Assembly: GCF_001999245.1 (NCBI RefSeq)
Contig: NZ_CP019630.1
Coordinates: 2,170,001 to 2,234,000, forward strand
Length of the DNA: 64,000 nucleotides
Direction: 5' to 3'
Source of the DNA: Roseibium algicola
GTDB taxonomy: Bacteria; Pseudomonadota; Alphaproteobacteria; Rhizobiales; Stappiaceae
Made by a program: the position numbers and the translations under genes. Position 1 is the first letter of the stretch; every line of letters starts with the position of its first letter. Shown in pieces: positions 7,874-16,097 of the stretch. The notes under the pieces were generated by a model. That model made no database searches. It saw nothing but the letters and a program-made list of their open reading frames with translations, and was not told the DNA's origin.

Positions 7874-8500
7874 TCAGGCCGGCTTGCCAGCGTCGATCCA
7901 GCGCTTGAAAAGGGCGATGTCCGTCTCCGGCCATTCCCCGTCGCAGGGCATGGTTCCGTCTTCAAGCCGGGCAAGAATACGATCGGCAGCCTTTGCGACG
8001 TCCTCGTAGACGTGAAGGTCGAAGCCGCTGATTGCCTTCATCACCGCCGCGTCCCGCACGCGGAACAGGGGTTTGATGTCGGCGTCGAAACTCGGCGATG
8101 CGATCTCGCCGCCTGACGTCGATGCAACCAGTCGCATTTCCGGCATGCCCTTGGGGGCCTTTCCGACAAGAGCGGTCTTCGCGTTTGCAGCGGCGTGAAT
8201 CCGGACACCGGTCAGAGGTTGGTCCGGTCCCCAATAATTCTCGACATTAGCCAGGAGAATATCCGCGCTGACCGGGACAAGGACCGGCAGGACGATCTGC
8301 CCCGGCGCCGCGGGCGTCCCGACCATGTCACAGTCCAGAATGCCGTCCGCGGGTGGCTGGACATAGATGAAGGGACTGAGCCCGATGTTACTCCAGCCGC
8401 TGCTGCTGGTGCGACCGGTGGCCATAACCAGAAGTTTGGACGGAAGGCTTTTCAGAAGTGTCAGATCAATTAGATCAACACTGTAAATTCTCGTCGACAT
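7874..8500 (-). CDS. unknown protein with cytochrome-like C-terminal segment
   Basis: The 208-residue protein has no signal peptide. The first 130 residues are rich in beta strands and unassigned. The final 75 contain FDADIKPLFRVRDAAVM and a tail reading TMPCDGEWPETDIALFKRWI. This pattern is typical of short regions related to cytochrome-c-like domains, but there is no CXXCH haem motif. A similar tail closes the neighbouring ferritin-like protein, so the two may share a partner or have a common origin. It lies 31 bp upstream of the ferritin-like gene on the same strand, probably in one transcript. No function is assigned. Confidence 0.65.
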   Translation of the reverse strand: MSTRIYSVDLIDLTLLKSLPSKLLVMATGRTSSSGWSNIGLSPFIYVQPPADGILDCDMVGTPAAPGQIVLPVLVPVSADILLANVENYWGPDQPLTGVRIHAAANAKTALVGKAPKGMPEMRLVASTSGGEIASPSFDADIKPLFRVRDAAVMKAISGFDLHVYEDVAKAADRILARLEDGTMPCDGEWPETDIALFKRWIDAGKPA

Positions 8501-8521
8501 GGCTTGCCTCGCTGTGCTGGC

Positions 8522-9826
8522 TTATTTCCGACTGCGGTGGTGAACGATCTGGCTGACTGAGGTGTCATCCGTAACGATCCGGACGATGAAACTGCCCGGA
8601 TCGCTTGTCTCGCCGCGTTCATCGGCGAAATCCCAGGTGATCTTGCGTGTCCCGGTGGCCGGAGCGGTCTCGGACAGAAGGTGACGGACTTCCCGGCCGA
8701 ACCGTTCCCAGATCCGGACCTCCAGCCTCTCGGTGCCTTCGGGAACATCGATGTCGAAGGTGACTACGTTGTCGGCCGCCAGTTCGGTCGGCGGGACGTG
8801 CACCATGTCGCGTCGGATGGGCGCCTCCGCCAGCTTGTAAACCGTGTCGCCGCTCGCATAGGCCACACGGACCGGGTCACCGATAAACCGGAACCGGTTC
8901 AGTCGAAATCCGACATGGTTGGCGTTGTTCCAGGTCTTGCCACCGTCGAGGGTTTCACTTGTGTAGCCACCCTGGAAAAACAGGTCCCCCCAGCCCCCTA
9001 CCCAGCCGACGCTGTCATCGAGAAAGCCGATACCCTCCAGATTGGCATTACGTTGTCTGTCGTTGATGGCCAACCTTTCCCAGGTCTGCCCCAGATCGTT
9101 GGAACGCAGGATCGCACCGTCATGGAGGTTCTCCAGGGACACCAGCAGGGTGCTCTCGCCAAGCTTCTGGATTTTCCAACCCCATTCCCCCCGGGGAAAT
9201 TCCCCGATGCCGGTATTGACTTCGATCGCGTTGCGCCATGTGGCCCCGCCATCTTCGGTGGCAAGCACGACAGGCACGACGTCACGCCGCACCGTGTCCC
9301 TGTCCGGGTGAAGAACCTCGTCCACACCTCCGACAACCCAGCCTGTACGCTCGTCCTGAAAGAAGATGTCGACCAGGAGTGCCGGCGTGAGCCCGAGATC
9401 AAGCAGTGTCCATGTGTTTCCCCCGTCCGTACTGCGCAACACGCCGGCGGTCTCGTCGGGGTAATTGGTGCCGGCGGCGAAAACGACGTCGTCGGTGACC
9501 GCAATCAGTCCACATATGCGGGCCGGGCTGTTGTCGGGCAGGCCACGGACCGGTTGCCACGTCTCGCCACCATCCTCCGTTGCGTAGAGCCTGTGTGGTC
9601 CCGACAATGTGCCGATCCACCCGCGCATCGGCGAGGAAAAGGTGACGCAGCGAAGATAGCTGTCTGGGAAAAGCTGCAATTCCTCCCAGGTCTGCGCACC
9701 GTCCCTGGTACGGAACAGCTTGCCGTCCGAGTTCACCGCCCAGCCAAGCAGATCATCGTGAAACCAGACATCATCCGTTCGCGAGTTCGCCGTCGGCAAG
9801 GGTGTGGGGTACCATGTCAATGACAC
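8522..9826 (-). CDS. YCF48/BNR-repeat beta-propeller protein with FlgD-like C-terminus
   Basis: A GTG start at 9826 with GGAGGA upstream gives 434 residues. Repeated blades carry the BNR/YCF48 signature: TRDGAQTWEEL, TEDGGETWQPV, STDGGNTWTLL, TEDGGATWRNA, SNDLGQTWERL and TLDGGKTWNNA. The spacing suggests a six- or seven-bladed propeller. The last 90 residues (VTFDIDVPEGTERLEVRIW, TRKITWDFADERG) resemble the Ig-like FlgD domain. Related propellers include the photosystem II assembly factor YCF48 and secreted sialidase-like proteins. No signal peptide is visible. It lies between the metzincin and the cytochrome-tail protein. Confidence 0.8.
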   Translation of the reverse strand: MSLTWYPTPLPTANSRTDDVWFHDDLLGWAVNSDGKLFRTRDGAQTWEELQLFPDSYLRCVTFSSPMRGWIGTLSGPHRLYATEDGGETWQPVRGLPDNSPARICGLIAVTDDVVFAAGTNYPDETAGVLRSTDGGNTWTLLDLGLTPALLVDIFFQDERTGWVVGGVDEVLHPDRDTVRRDVVPVVLATEDGGATWRNAIEVNTGIGEFPRGEWGWKIQKLGESTLLVSLENLHDGAILRSNDLGQTWERLAINDRQRNANLEGIGFLDDSVGWVGGWGDLFFQGGYTSETLDGGKTWNNANHVGFRLNRFRFIGDPVRVAYASGDTVYKLAEAPIRRDMVHVPPTELAADNVVTFDIDVPEGTERLEVRIWERFGREVRHLLSETAPATGTRKITWDFADERGETSDPGSFIVRIVTDDTSVSQIVHHRSRK

Positions 9827-9866
9827 GTCATTGTCCTCCGGTTGTGTATTTTACTTCCGGCTGCAC

Positions 9867-10688
9867 TCACGCTTGAGCGGCCGGCTCCCTCACCCGGGCG
9901 GCCACGGCTTCAGGCCGCCGGGAAATCCGGGTCTCGCTGAATGGGCGCATCAACTCGACCGGCGTGCCGTTGATTTCGAGCAACCGGCCGGACCAGACAT
10001 GGGAATAGAGAACCATCAGGTCCGAGCGGTCCGTGTCGGTGAGACGGCTATCCGGGCCGTAGTTCATGATCGAAAACCGCTCGTGCGTTCCGAAGATCTC
10101 GCTGGGAAATGCGGCTTCACCCGTCTTGGCGAAGAAATGGCGAAGCCCGAACACATGCCCCAATTCATGGGCCATGGTCTCGATCTGTTCCTGGCGGCTT
10201 TGCTCGAACAGCAGCGGATACAGCGTCAGTCGATGCTGTCCGCCGTCGGGGAAAAAGGCGCTGGCAAGCGTGCAACGTTGTGCGGCATCACAATCGTTTT
10301 GCGATGACACGACGATTTCAAAGTCCCAGGGCTGCTGTGCCTCGGTGAATTTCACGGGTACGGCCGGTCCCCACTCGAGCAGAGCTTCACCAAACAGTTC
10401 GCGCACAAATCCCTTGACGGCCTCGGGATCGAGAAACCGGGTCAGGGATTGCTCGTTGAACCGCCAGTGAAGCGTCACGTCCCGGCCCCAGAGCGGGATG
10501 AACCCCTCGCTCGCATCCACCACCAGTTCTAGTGGCGACCTGTTTTCGGGTGTCGCGTGACCCATGCTGTCGGTCACGCACCTGGCGCCGCCATGATAGA
10601 TGTGCGTCAGTTCTTCCTCATCTCGCGCGCAGTCGCGCACGTCGCGCAGTGCAAACTGGCTGCGTCCGGATGTCTTTTTCTTGACCAT
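9867..10688 (-). CDS. metzincin-type zinc metalloprotease
   Basis: The 273-residue protein contains the zinc-binding motif HELGHVFGLRH (HExxHxxGxxH) at about 188-198. A Met-turn, SIMNYG, follows about 29 residues later, as in matrixin/astacin-type metzincins. The N-terminal half includes WRFNEQSLTRFLDPEAVKGF and a long strand-rich part typical of a matrixin catalytic domain. No signal peptide is seen, which is unusual because most relatives are secreted. It lies upstream of the BNR protein on the same strand (40 bp gap) and downstream of the haloperoxidase. Zinc protease activity is well supported by the motif; the substrate is unknown. Confidence 0.85.
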   Translation of the reverse strand: MVKKKTSGRSQFALRDVRDCARDEEELTHIYHGGARCVTDSMGHATPENRSPLELVVDASEGFIPLWGRDVTLHWRFNEQSLTRFLDPEAVKGFVRELFGEALLEWGPAVPVKFTEAQQPWDFEIVVSSQNDCDAAQRCTLASAFFPDGGQHRLTLYPLLFEQSRQEQIETMAHELGHVFGLRHFFAKTGEAAFPSEIFGTHERFSIMNYGPDSRLTDTDRSDLMVLYSHVWSGRLLEINGTPVELMRPFSETRISRRPEAVAARVREPAAQA

Positions 10689-10823
10689 CTTGATGTCCCC
10701 CGCGTGGCAGGTTTCTGGATGCTGTGGATGTGGCCGATGGGGCCGGAACCCGGCGGTAGGAATTTCCCGGGCGATATCGTTCCGCCGGGCAGCGCGCCTG
10801 AGCGCCGCCCGGCGGAACGGGGC

Positions 10824-12911
10824 TCATTGCCGCGGTGTGGCCGGAGCGGCTTCCAGGTGGCCGTGCCGGTTGATCCTGACGGCGTCGACCTGTTGATCCG
10901 GACCGATCGAACTGCCGCTCAGCAGGCTTGCCGGCAACTTGCGACGAACGAGGAGAGGAACCGTCATGGAGACATTTTCCGCGGACTCGTAGGCCAGCAT
11001 CTGTTCACGCAGGATGCCGATCGTGATTGCCTCGCCCAGCAACGCGGATTCGATGTAGTCGGTGTAGTAGTGAACCCCGGCGATGTTGCGCGCGTTCGAG
11101 ATGTTCCAGAGAAGCTTGTTGAGCTCGCCTTCGAGGGTCAGTCCCTTGCCGACCGCGACACCCAGCAGATCGATACTGGTGTCTTCGGCACCTGTCCCGC
11201 AGTCGGGCACAAGCGCAGTCCCACCAGGTTCGACCAGATAGGCCGGCTTGTCCGGATGGTCGGGATTGCGCATGTTGAAGAACGCCTTCAGCAGTGTCAC
11301 GCAAGCCCCCGCTACGGTTGCGTGTCCCGCGCCATAGGCCGGGTGCATCGGGGATCCCTCTGGAAAAGCCATCGGCAACAGCCATTTGGCGATGTCGTAG
11401 TCTGACGGATCTTCCCCGTTCTGGCTGGCGTTGTGTTCGCGGATGTCCGTCAGGATGTCTTCCAGGGGCGGCTCCGTCCCGCCACCATTGGGAAAGCTGT
11501 AGGTGGCGAACGTCCGGCCGAGCTGGGCGCGTACGCGTGCTTCGGCAGAATCGCCGCCGGTCTCGAACGGCTTGCTCGCGTGTTCGCGGTTCGGGTCGTA
11601 GCCCGAATAGATGGTGTGGAACAGGGCGCCGGCCGCCTCGGGCCGCAAACGACGGTGCACCGTGAACTTCTGTGCCCGGACAGCCTTCAGCGCCCGGCTC
11701 GACACTTCCGTCAAGAGCGTCAGAAGATGCGGACCACCAAACAATGCGAACGGTTCCCGGTTCCAGCGCGGCGTGTCGTTGCCTGTCTTGCCGTGATACG
11801 GAATTCCCGGGTCGAAACTGTATTTCTCCTGCAGCAGGATCAGGGCCGCGTTCAGATAGGCCTGGTAGAGCTGGTCGTCGTGGACATAGGTCGCCATGTC
11901 GCGCAGGCGGCTCATGGTTCGGTACTGGACCTTGCCGGCAGGTGCCAGATACTGGCCGATCCCGACAAGCGGCCGCGCGTTCAGGGCGTTTTGCACGTCC
12001 AGCCAGTCGCGCCAGGTGGTCATGTAATCCTTGCCGGGCTTGGCAATCCTGACCTTCTGATCGATACGCTGTGCGCCATAACGAATGACACCTCCCGCCC
12101 GTCCTTCGGTGTCGCGCGTGCAACCGCCATCGCCCATCACCATAAACTGTGACAGGAAGGGCGAGTGCCACGGATCTTCACCGAGACCCCGGAAAACGGT
12201 GGAGGGCGTCATCTCGGTTCCGAACCGCCTGCGCGCACGATGCTCCCGCGCGGCCGTGTCCAGTCCGTTTCCAACTCCACGGAACCAGCGCATACCGGAA
12301 AGACGCTTGGCCGCGTCACCGACGTCGCCATTCGCTTTCTGCAGGCGCCCCTTGGTCGCATTCGAAAGGACAGTGCCATCGGCCTTGGTCAGGTCGCCGA
12401 CCAGGCTGTCGTCCATGAAAGCCGCCACCGGCCAATCGCGCGACAGCGCCATCTGGTAGATTTCGGCCATCTCCGCCGCGAATTCGGCGGAACCCGCCTT
12501 CGGTGCGGGTGGCATGGTGACAGCAAAGGGATCCGGCCCCTCGAGAACGTAGGCATGGCCTGCCGTGGGGCTCTCCCATTCCCGATAGGTCTGCTTGTCC
12601 GCCGGACATTCCAGGCCGTCGAAATCCGACTGGCTGGCACCGTGGATCACCTGCAGGTCGACATTGAGCGGAACCATCTGGAAAACGGTCGGATCTGATG
12701 TCCGGGTGCCCTCGGCAAACAGCTCGAAATCGCCCGGATGGTCCAGCAGCCCATTGTCGAGGTGCAGCAGCCCCTTGGTGAAGCTGAAAACATACGGGAA
12801 CTGCTCATCCTGATTGGAAAGATGCCGGTCCTGCGGGTTTGCAGTGGAAAGCGCGGTCGCGCGGTTACGAATCTCAGCGGCTTTGGTTTGCCGGTCGGGA
12901 TCAGGGAACAT
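10824..12911 (-). CDS. vanadium-dependent haloperoxidase family protein
   Basis: The start is taken at the ATG at 12911 (MFPDPDRQTK) behind GGAGG, giving 695 residues; an upstream TTG or ATG could add about 20. The vanadate-binding signatures of the PAP2/haloperoxidase fold are present in order: K-x7-RP in KFTVHRRLRP, PAYGAGHATVAG (the PSGH-like loop with the acid-base His, Ala replacing Ser), and RNIAGVHYYTD (R-x3-GVH-x3-D). The length fits bacterial bromoperoxidase-like enzymes. These oxidise halide with hydrogen peroxide. No signal peptide is seen. It heads the leftward gene set and is divergent from the c-type cytochrome gene, so the two probably share a control region (12912-13186). Confidence 0.88.
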   Translation of the reverse strand: MFPDPDRQTKAAEIRNRATALSTANPQDRHLSNQDEQFPYVFSFTKGLLHLDNGLLDHPGDFELFAEGTRTSDPTVFQMVPLNVDLQVIHGASQSDFDGLECPADKQTYREWESPTAGHAYVLEGPDPFAVTMPPAPKAGSAEFAAEMAEIYQMALSRDWPVAAFMDDSLVGDLTKADGTVLSNATKGRLQKANGDVGDAAKRLSGMRWFRGVGNGLDTAAREHRARRRFGTEMTPSTVFRGLGEDPWHSPFLSQFMVMGDGGCTRDTEGRAGGVIRYGAQRIDQKVRIAKPGKDYMTTWRDWLDVQNALNARPLVGIGQYLAPAGKVQYRTMSRLRDMATYVHDDQLYQAYLNAALILLQEKYSFDPGIPYHGKTGNDTPRWNREPFALFGGPHLLTLLTEVSSRALKAVRAQKFTVHRRLRPEAAGALFHTIYSGYDPNREHASKPFETGGDSAEARVRAQLGRTFATYSFPNGGGTEPPLEDILTDIREHNASQNGEDPSDYDIAKWLLPMAFPEGSPMHPAYGAGHATVAGACVTLLKAFFNMRNPDHPDKPAYLVEPGGTALVPDCGTGAEDTSIDLLGVAVGKGLTLEGELNKLLWNISNARNIAGVHYYTDYIESALLGEAITIGILREQMLAYESAENVSMTVPLLVRRKLPASLLSGSSIGPDQQVDAVRINRHGHLEAAPATPRQ

Positions 12912-13186
12912 GTCATGCCTCCGGTTCAAATCGGTGCGGAAAGCATGATCGAGATGCTGTGAGCGCAGCATGAGTGCACCATGAGCACTGCGTGAATATT
13001 TCGTGAAAAGTGCAATTACAGGGAGTTGCGACTAAAATTTACATGGATATCCGCCGTATACTGCCGCTACGGCAATGGGCTGAACGGGCTGGTTCACGAG
13101 CCGAAGTCACGAGAGTGACTGCCGGCTGCCGGAAATGCCGAACCAGAAGCAATTTTGAAATTCGATATCCAACCGGATGGGCTAAA

Positions 13187-14758
13187 ATGATTTCCAGATC
13201 TTTATTTTCCTTCTCTTCGCGCAAGCCGTTGCTTGTCTGCGGTTTGCTGATCGCGGTCGGCATCGATACATCCGCCGAGGCCGCGGAAGTGTGTGCCGGC
13301 TTCAGGATGCCGAAAGAGCATTGTCCGGCAGTGGACCTCAGTGTATGTGGCCCGAAAGATCTCAAGTGCCGGGCCGAGCGGCTGATGGCCTGCCCGTCAC
13401 TCCAGGCACCGCCTTCGGGATATGAGCCCTACCAATTGAAGATCGATTTTCCGCAGACCGAACCCGAGGTGGAAGAACGGCCCTGGCTGAAGTTCGCCCC
13501 CTTCAAGGCAGGGTCGCTTCAGGAACGGGCGGACCAGTCCAGAGCCTACCTGTCGGCTGTGCTCTCCTATGTAATGGAAGGAAACAGGGAGGTTGATTGG
13601 CGCGTAGAGAAAAACGAGGTGCGTGACTGGTACTATGCACCCTGGATGCATTTCGATGGCGCCAATGGCCGGGAACCTCTGCGCGGCCTGACCAGGGAAC
13701 TCTGCTCCGCGCCGGGCGTGCTGCACTCCCTGCAGAAGACACCGACGGATTCCTGGGCGGTGGGTTTCTACAACGCTCCCGGCGGCTACCAGATCGGCCA
13801 GGTCTGGAAGTCCTGGGTCGAAGCTGCAACCTGTCCTTCCGAACCGGCGGAACCGGTCGACATCGGTTTCCCGGAAGGCACGGTGTCCTTCAAGCTGCTC
13901 TTCATCACGGCCACTGCCGATCAGGTCCCCTTTCTCAAGGAGGCGCCGGGATGGGAAGCCTACATCTTTCCGACACCGCCGAAACCGGAAAGGGATTTCT
14001 GCGACGCCGGCTATGTACAGGATGTGCACGAACTCCGGCTGCTCCAGCTTGACATCGCCGTCAAGGACACGCGTTCCGGCAATTCGACCGGATGGACATT
14101 CGGGACGTTCATCTACATGTATGATGACAAGATCACGGACGTCTGGGAAAGGCTGAAGCCGGTCGGGCTCCAGTGGGGCAACGATCCTCAACGGGAACAA
14201 CAGGACCTGGCTGGTCTCGAGCCCTCGAAGTGGTGGCAGGTGCCCCTGCTTGAAGGCTGGATCAACCCGGAAGTCGCCGCCTTGTTCCGCTCTGAAGGCC
14301 GCGAATGGCTTGGCCTGCACGGGCGGCTGAACGGCCCGGTCGACAACTGGAAATCCGGCTGCACGTCCTGTCACTCGGCCCAGGCCGTCGGTCACAAAGA
14401 AGGCGATAGCATTCTGGAGCGCCCGGGCGAAGACACGCTGCCATGGCACGCATGTGGAACGGCTGACCCGAAAATAGGTGAACCGTGCGAGGTGAATTCT
14501 CTTTTCACGAAATTCTTCGCCAATCGAAGAGGGGACGTGTCCTACGAGCCTGGCTACCTGCCCCTGGACTATTCCCTGCAACTCGCCAAAAGCCTTCAGT
14601 TCTACGTCGACTGGCTGAATTCGGCTCGAGTTTCAAACACCTCCACAGGGAGCTACACCAAGTCCGACGGCCCCTACCTGACGGGTTCCGAAACCGGCAC
14701 CTACCAGGATCTGCAAATCGAGGTTCCGGCCCCCAAGGGCGCCAATATCCGCCGCTAG
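13187..14758 (+). CDS. exported c-type cytochrome-like protein
   Basis: Starting at the ATG at 13187 gives 523 residues with a signal peptide (RKPLLVCGLLIAVG, cleavage probably after AEA near residue 30). One CXXCH haem c motif lies at CTSCH, within SGCTSCHSAQAVGH (about 400). The protein is Cys- and Trp-rich throughout (CAGFRMPKEHC, CPAVDLSVCGPKDLKCRAERL, CDAGYV), suggesting disulphide bonds in the periplasm. A mono-haem electron-transfer role is likely; no catalytic domain was recognised. It is divergent from the haloperoxidase gene. The longer open frame from 13010 lacks a good start. Confidence 0.75.
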   Translation: MISRSLFSFSSRKPLLVCGLLIAVGIDTSAEAAEVCAGFRMPKEHCPAVDLSVCGPKDLKCRAERLMACPSLQAPPSGYEPYQLKIDFPQTEPEVEERPWLKFAPFKAGSLQERADQSRAYLSAVLSYVMEGNREVDWRVEKNEVRDWYYAPWMHFDGANGREPLRGLTRELCSAPGVLHSLQKTPTDSWAVGFYNAPGGYQIGQVWKSWVEAATCPSEPAEPVDIGFPEGTVSFKLLFITATADQVPFLKEAPGWEAYIFPTPPKPERDFCDAGYVQDVHELRLLQLDIAVKDTRSGNSTGWTFGTFIYMYDDKITDVWERLKPVGLQWGNDPQREQQDLAGLEPSKWWQVPLLEGWINPEVAALFRSEGREWLGLHGRLNGPVDNWKSGCTSCHSAQAVGHKEGDSILERPGEDTLPWHACGTADPKIGEPCEVNSLFTKFFANRRGDVSYEPGYLPLDYSLQLAKSLQFYVDWLNSARVSNTSTGSYTKSDGPYLTGSETGTYQDLQIEVPAPKGANIRR

Positions 14759-14874
14759 CCCTATTGAAGTCGGCGTCAGATATCGCGTTTCAGGTCACCT
14801 GCACGACCGGTACCCTTCCCGGCCCCTGCGTTTGAATGAAAAGGACCGGGATGAGTACTCCCCGGAGCTCACGA

Positions 14875-16077
14875 TCAAGACAAGGCGGACTTCACGCGGT
14901 CTGCAATCTCCTTGACATGTTCGTGCGTGAACCCCTGGTGGAGGGTCATGCAGATGGACGTATCATGGTAGAACTCGGCATTCGGGAGCTGGATATTGTT
15001 GTAATCGTACTTCCGTCCCGAGACGACTTCCGCAGGCCACACGCCGCCCGGGAAAAAGGCCTTCTGCTGAACGACGGGATAGCGGTGAAGCAGGTTCTGA
15101 TATCCCCGAGACGCATCCCATCTGCCGCTGGCGTCAAGCAGAAGCCTTTCAAGTACGGCTTCCCGGGTCGCATTGTCTGCGAGACGGAAAGTAAACAGGA
15201 AATAGGAAGACGAGGAGTCCCCGGGGTCTGATTGGGGCACGACACCGGGAAGTCCGGCCAGCAGATAGCGCAAGGCATCACCTGCGGCCTTCCGGCGCGC
15301 CACGAGATCGGCGAGCCTCGGCAATTGGTCGAGCGCAAGAGCGCTTTCAAGTTCGTTCAGCCTGTAATTCAGCCCGATGCGATGGTTCTTGACGTTCTTG
15401 CCGGAGTCCGGCGAATTGAGCCGATCCCAGTATTTGTCGGCAAAATGGTGACACTTTTCAAACAGTGCCCGGTCCCGGGTGGCAACGAAGCCTCCCTCAC
15501 CAGTGGTGACATGCTTCCAGTGATTGAGACTGAATGCTCCGAGGGTCCCGAGCGTACCGCAGGGTTTCCCCTTGTATGTCGCACCAAGTGCCTGCGCCGC
15601 ATCCTCGATCACCGGGATGTTTTTTTCATTGCAGAGTGCAAGGATCGGATCCAGGTCAACTGGCGTTCCCGAATGGTGCATCACGATGACGGCCTTGGTG
15701 TGCTCGGTAAGAACCGCCTGGATTGTCTCGGCGGTCACCATGCCGCTGTCCCGGTCCACATCGGCAAAGACCGGAATGAGGTTCTGGAAGATCGCGGGCA
15801 TCAGCCCGCCGACATCCGTAATCGGCGGTACGACGACTTCCATACCCGCATCGATTTCGAGGCTGGCGAGAGCGGTATGAATGCTGGCCGTGCCCGAGGA
15901 CGTCGTAGCGACGTAGTCGATATCAAGATGGTTCCTGAACGCTTCAATTGCCTCGTCCGCAAAGGACTTCGTACCGTCGAATCGTCTGTAAAACAGATGA
16001 TTTGAACTCAACACGCTTCCTATAACATCAAGTGTTTTCTGATCGAACCGGGCTGGAAGCGGCGGTGTGCTTGTCAT
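14875..16077 (-). CDS. DegT/DnrJ/EryC1/StrS-family PLP aminotransferase
   Basis: The 400-residue protein has the family core. TTSSGTASIHTALASL is the PLP phosphate-binding region, VIEDAAQALGATYKGKPCG holds the Asp pairing with the pyridine nitrogen, and SLNHWKHVTTGEGG holds the Schiff-base Lys at about 190. Length is normal. These enzymes usually transaminate keto sugars or make aminated intermediates of secondary metabolites. A strong ribosome-binding site (AAGGAGG) precedes the ATG. It is 20 bp downstream of the SARP-like regulator, so the two probably share a transcript. Sugar or natural-product amination is inferred; the substrate cannot be read from sequence. Confidence 0.88.
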   Translation of the reverse strand: MTSTPPLPARFDQKTLDVIGSVLSSNHLFYRRFDGTKSFADEAIEAFRNHLDIDYVATTSSGTASIHTALASLEIDAGMEVVVPPITDVGGLMPAIFQNLIPVFADVDRDSGMVTAETIQAVLTEHTKAVIVMHHSGTPVDLDPILALCNEKNIPVIEDAAQALGATYKGKPCGTLGTLGAFSLNHWKHVTTGEGGFVATRDRALFEKCHHFADKYWDRLNSPDSGKNVKNHRIGLNYRLNELESALALDQLPRLADLVARRKAAGDALRYLLAGLPGVVPQSDPGDSSSSYFLFTFRLADNATREAVLERLLLDASGRWDASRGYQNLLHRYPVVQQKAFFPGGVWPAEVVSGRKYDYNNIQLPNAEFYHDTSICMTLHQGFTHEHVKEIADRVKSALS

Positions 16078-16097
16078 GACGTCCTCCTTGAAAATTG

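Noticed and set aside
8681..9823. 380-codon plus-strand frame
   Set aside because: It lies antisense to the BNR-repeat gene, which has clear repeats and normal codon use; the long frame results from high GC.
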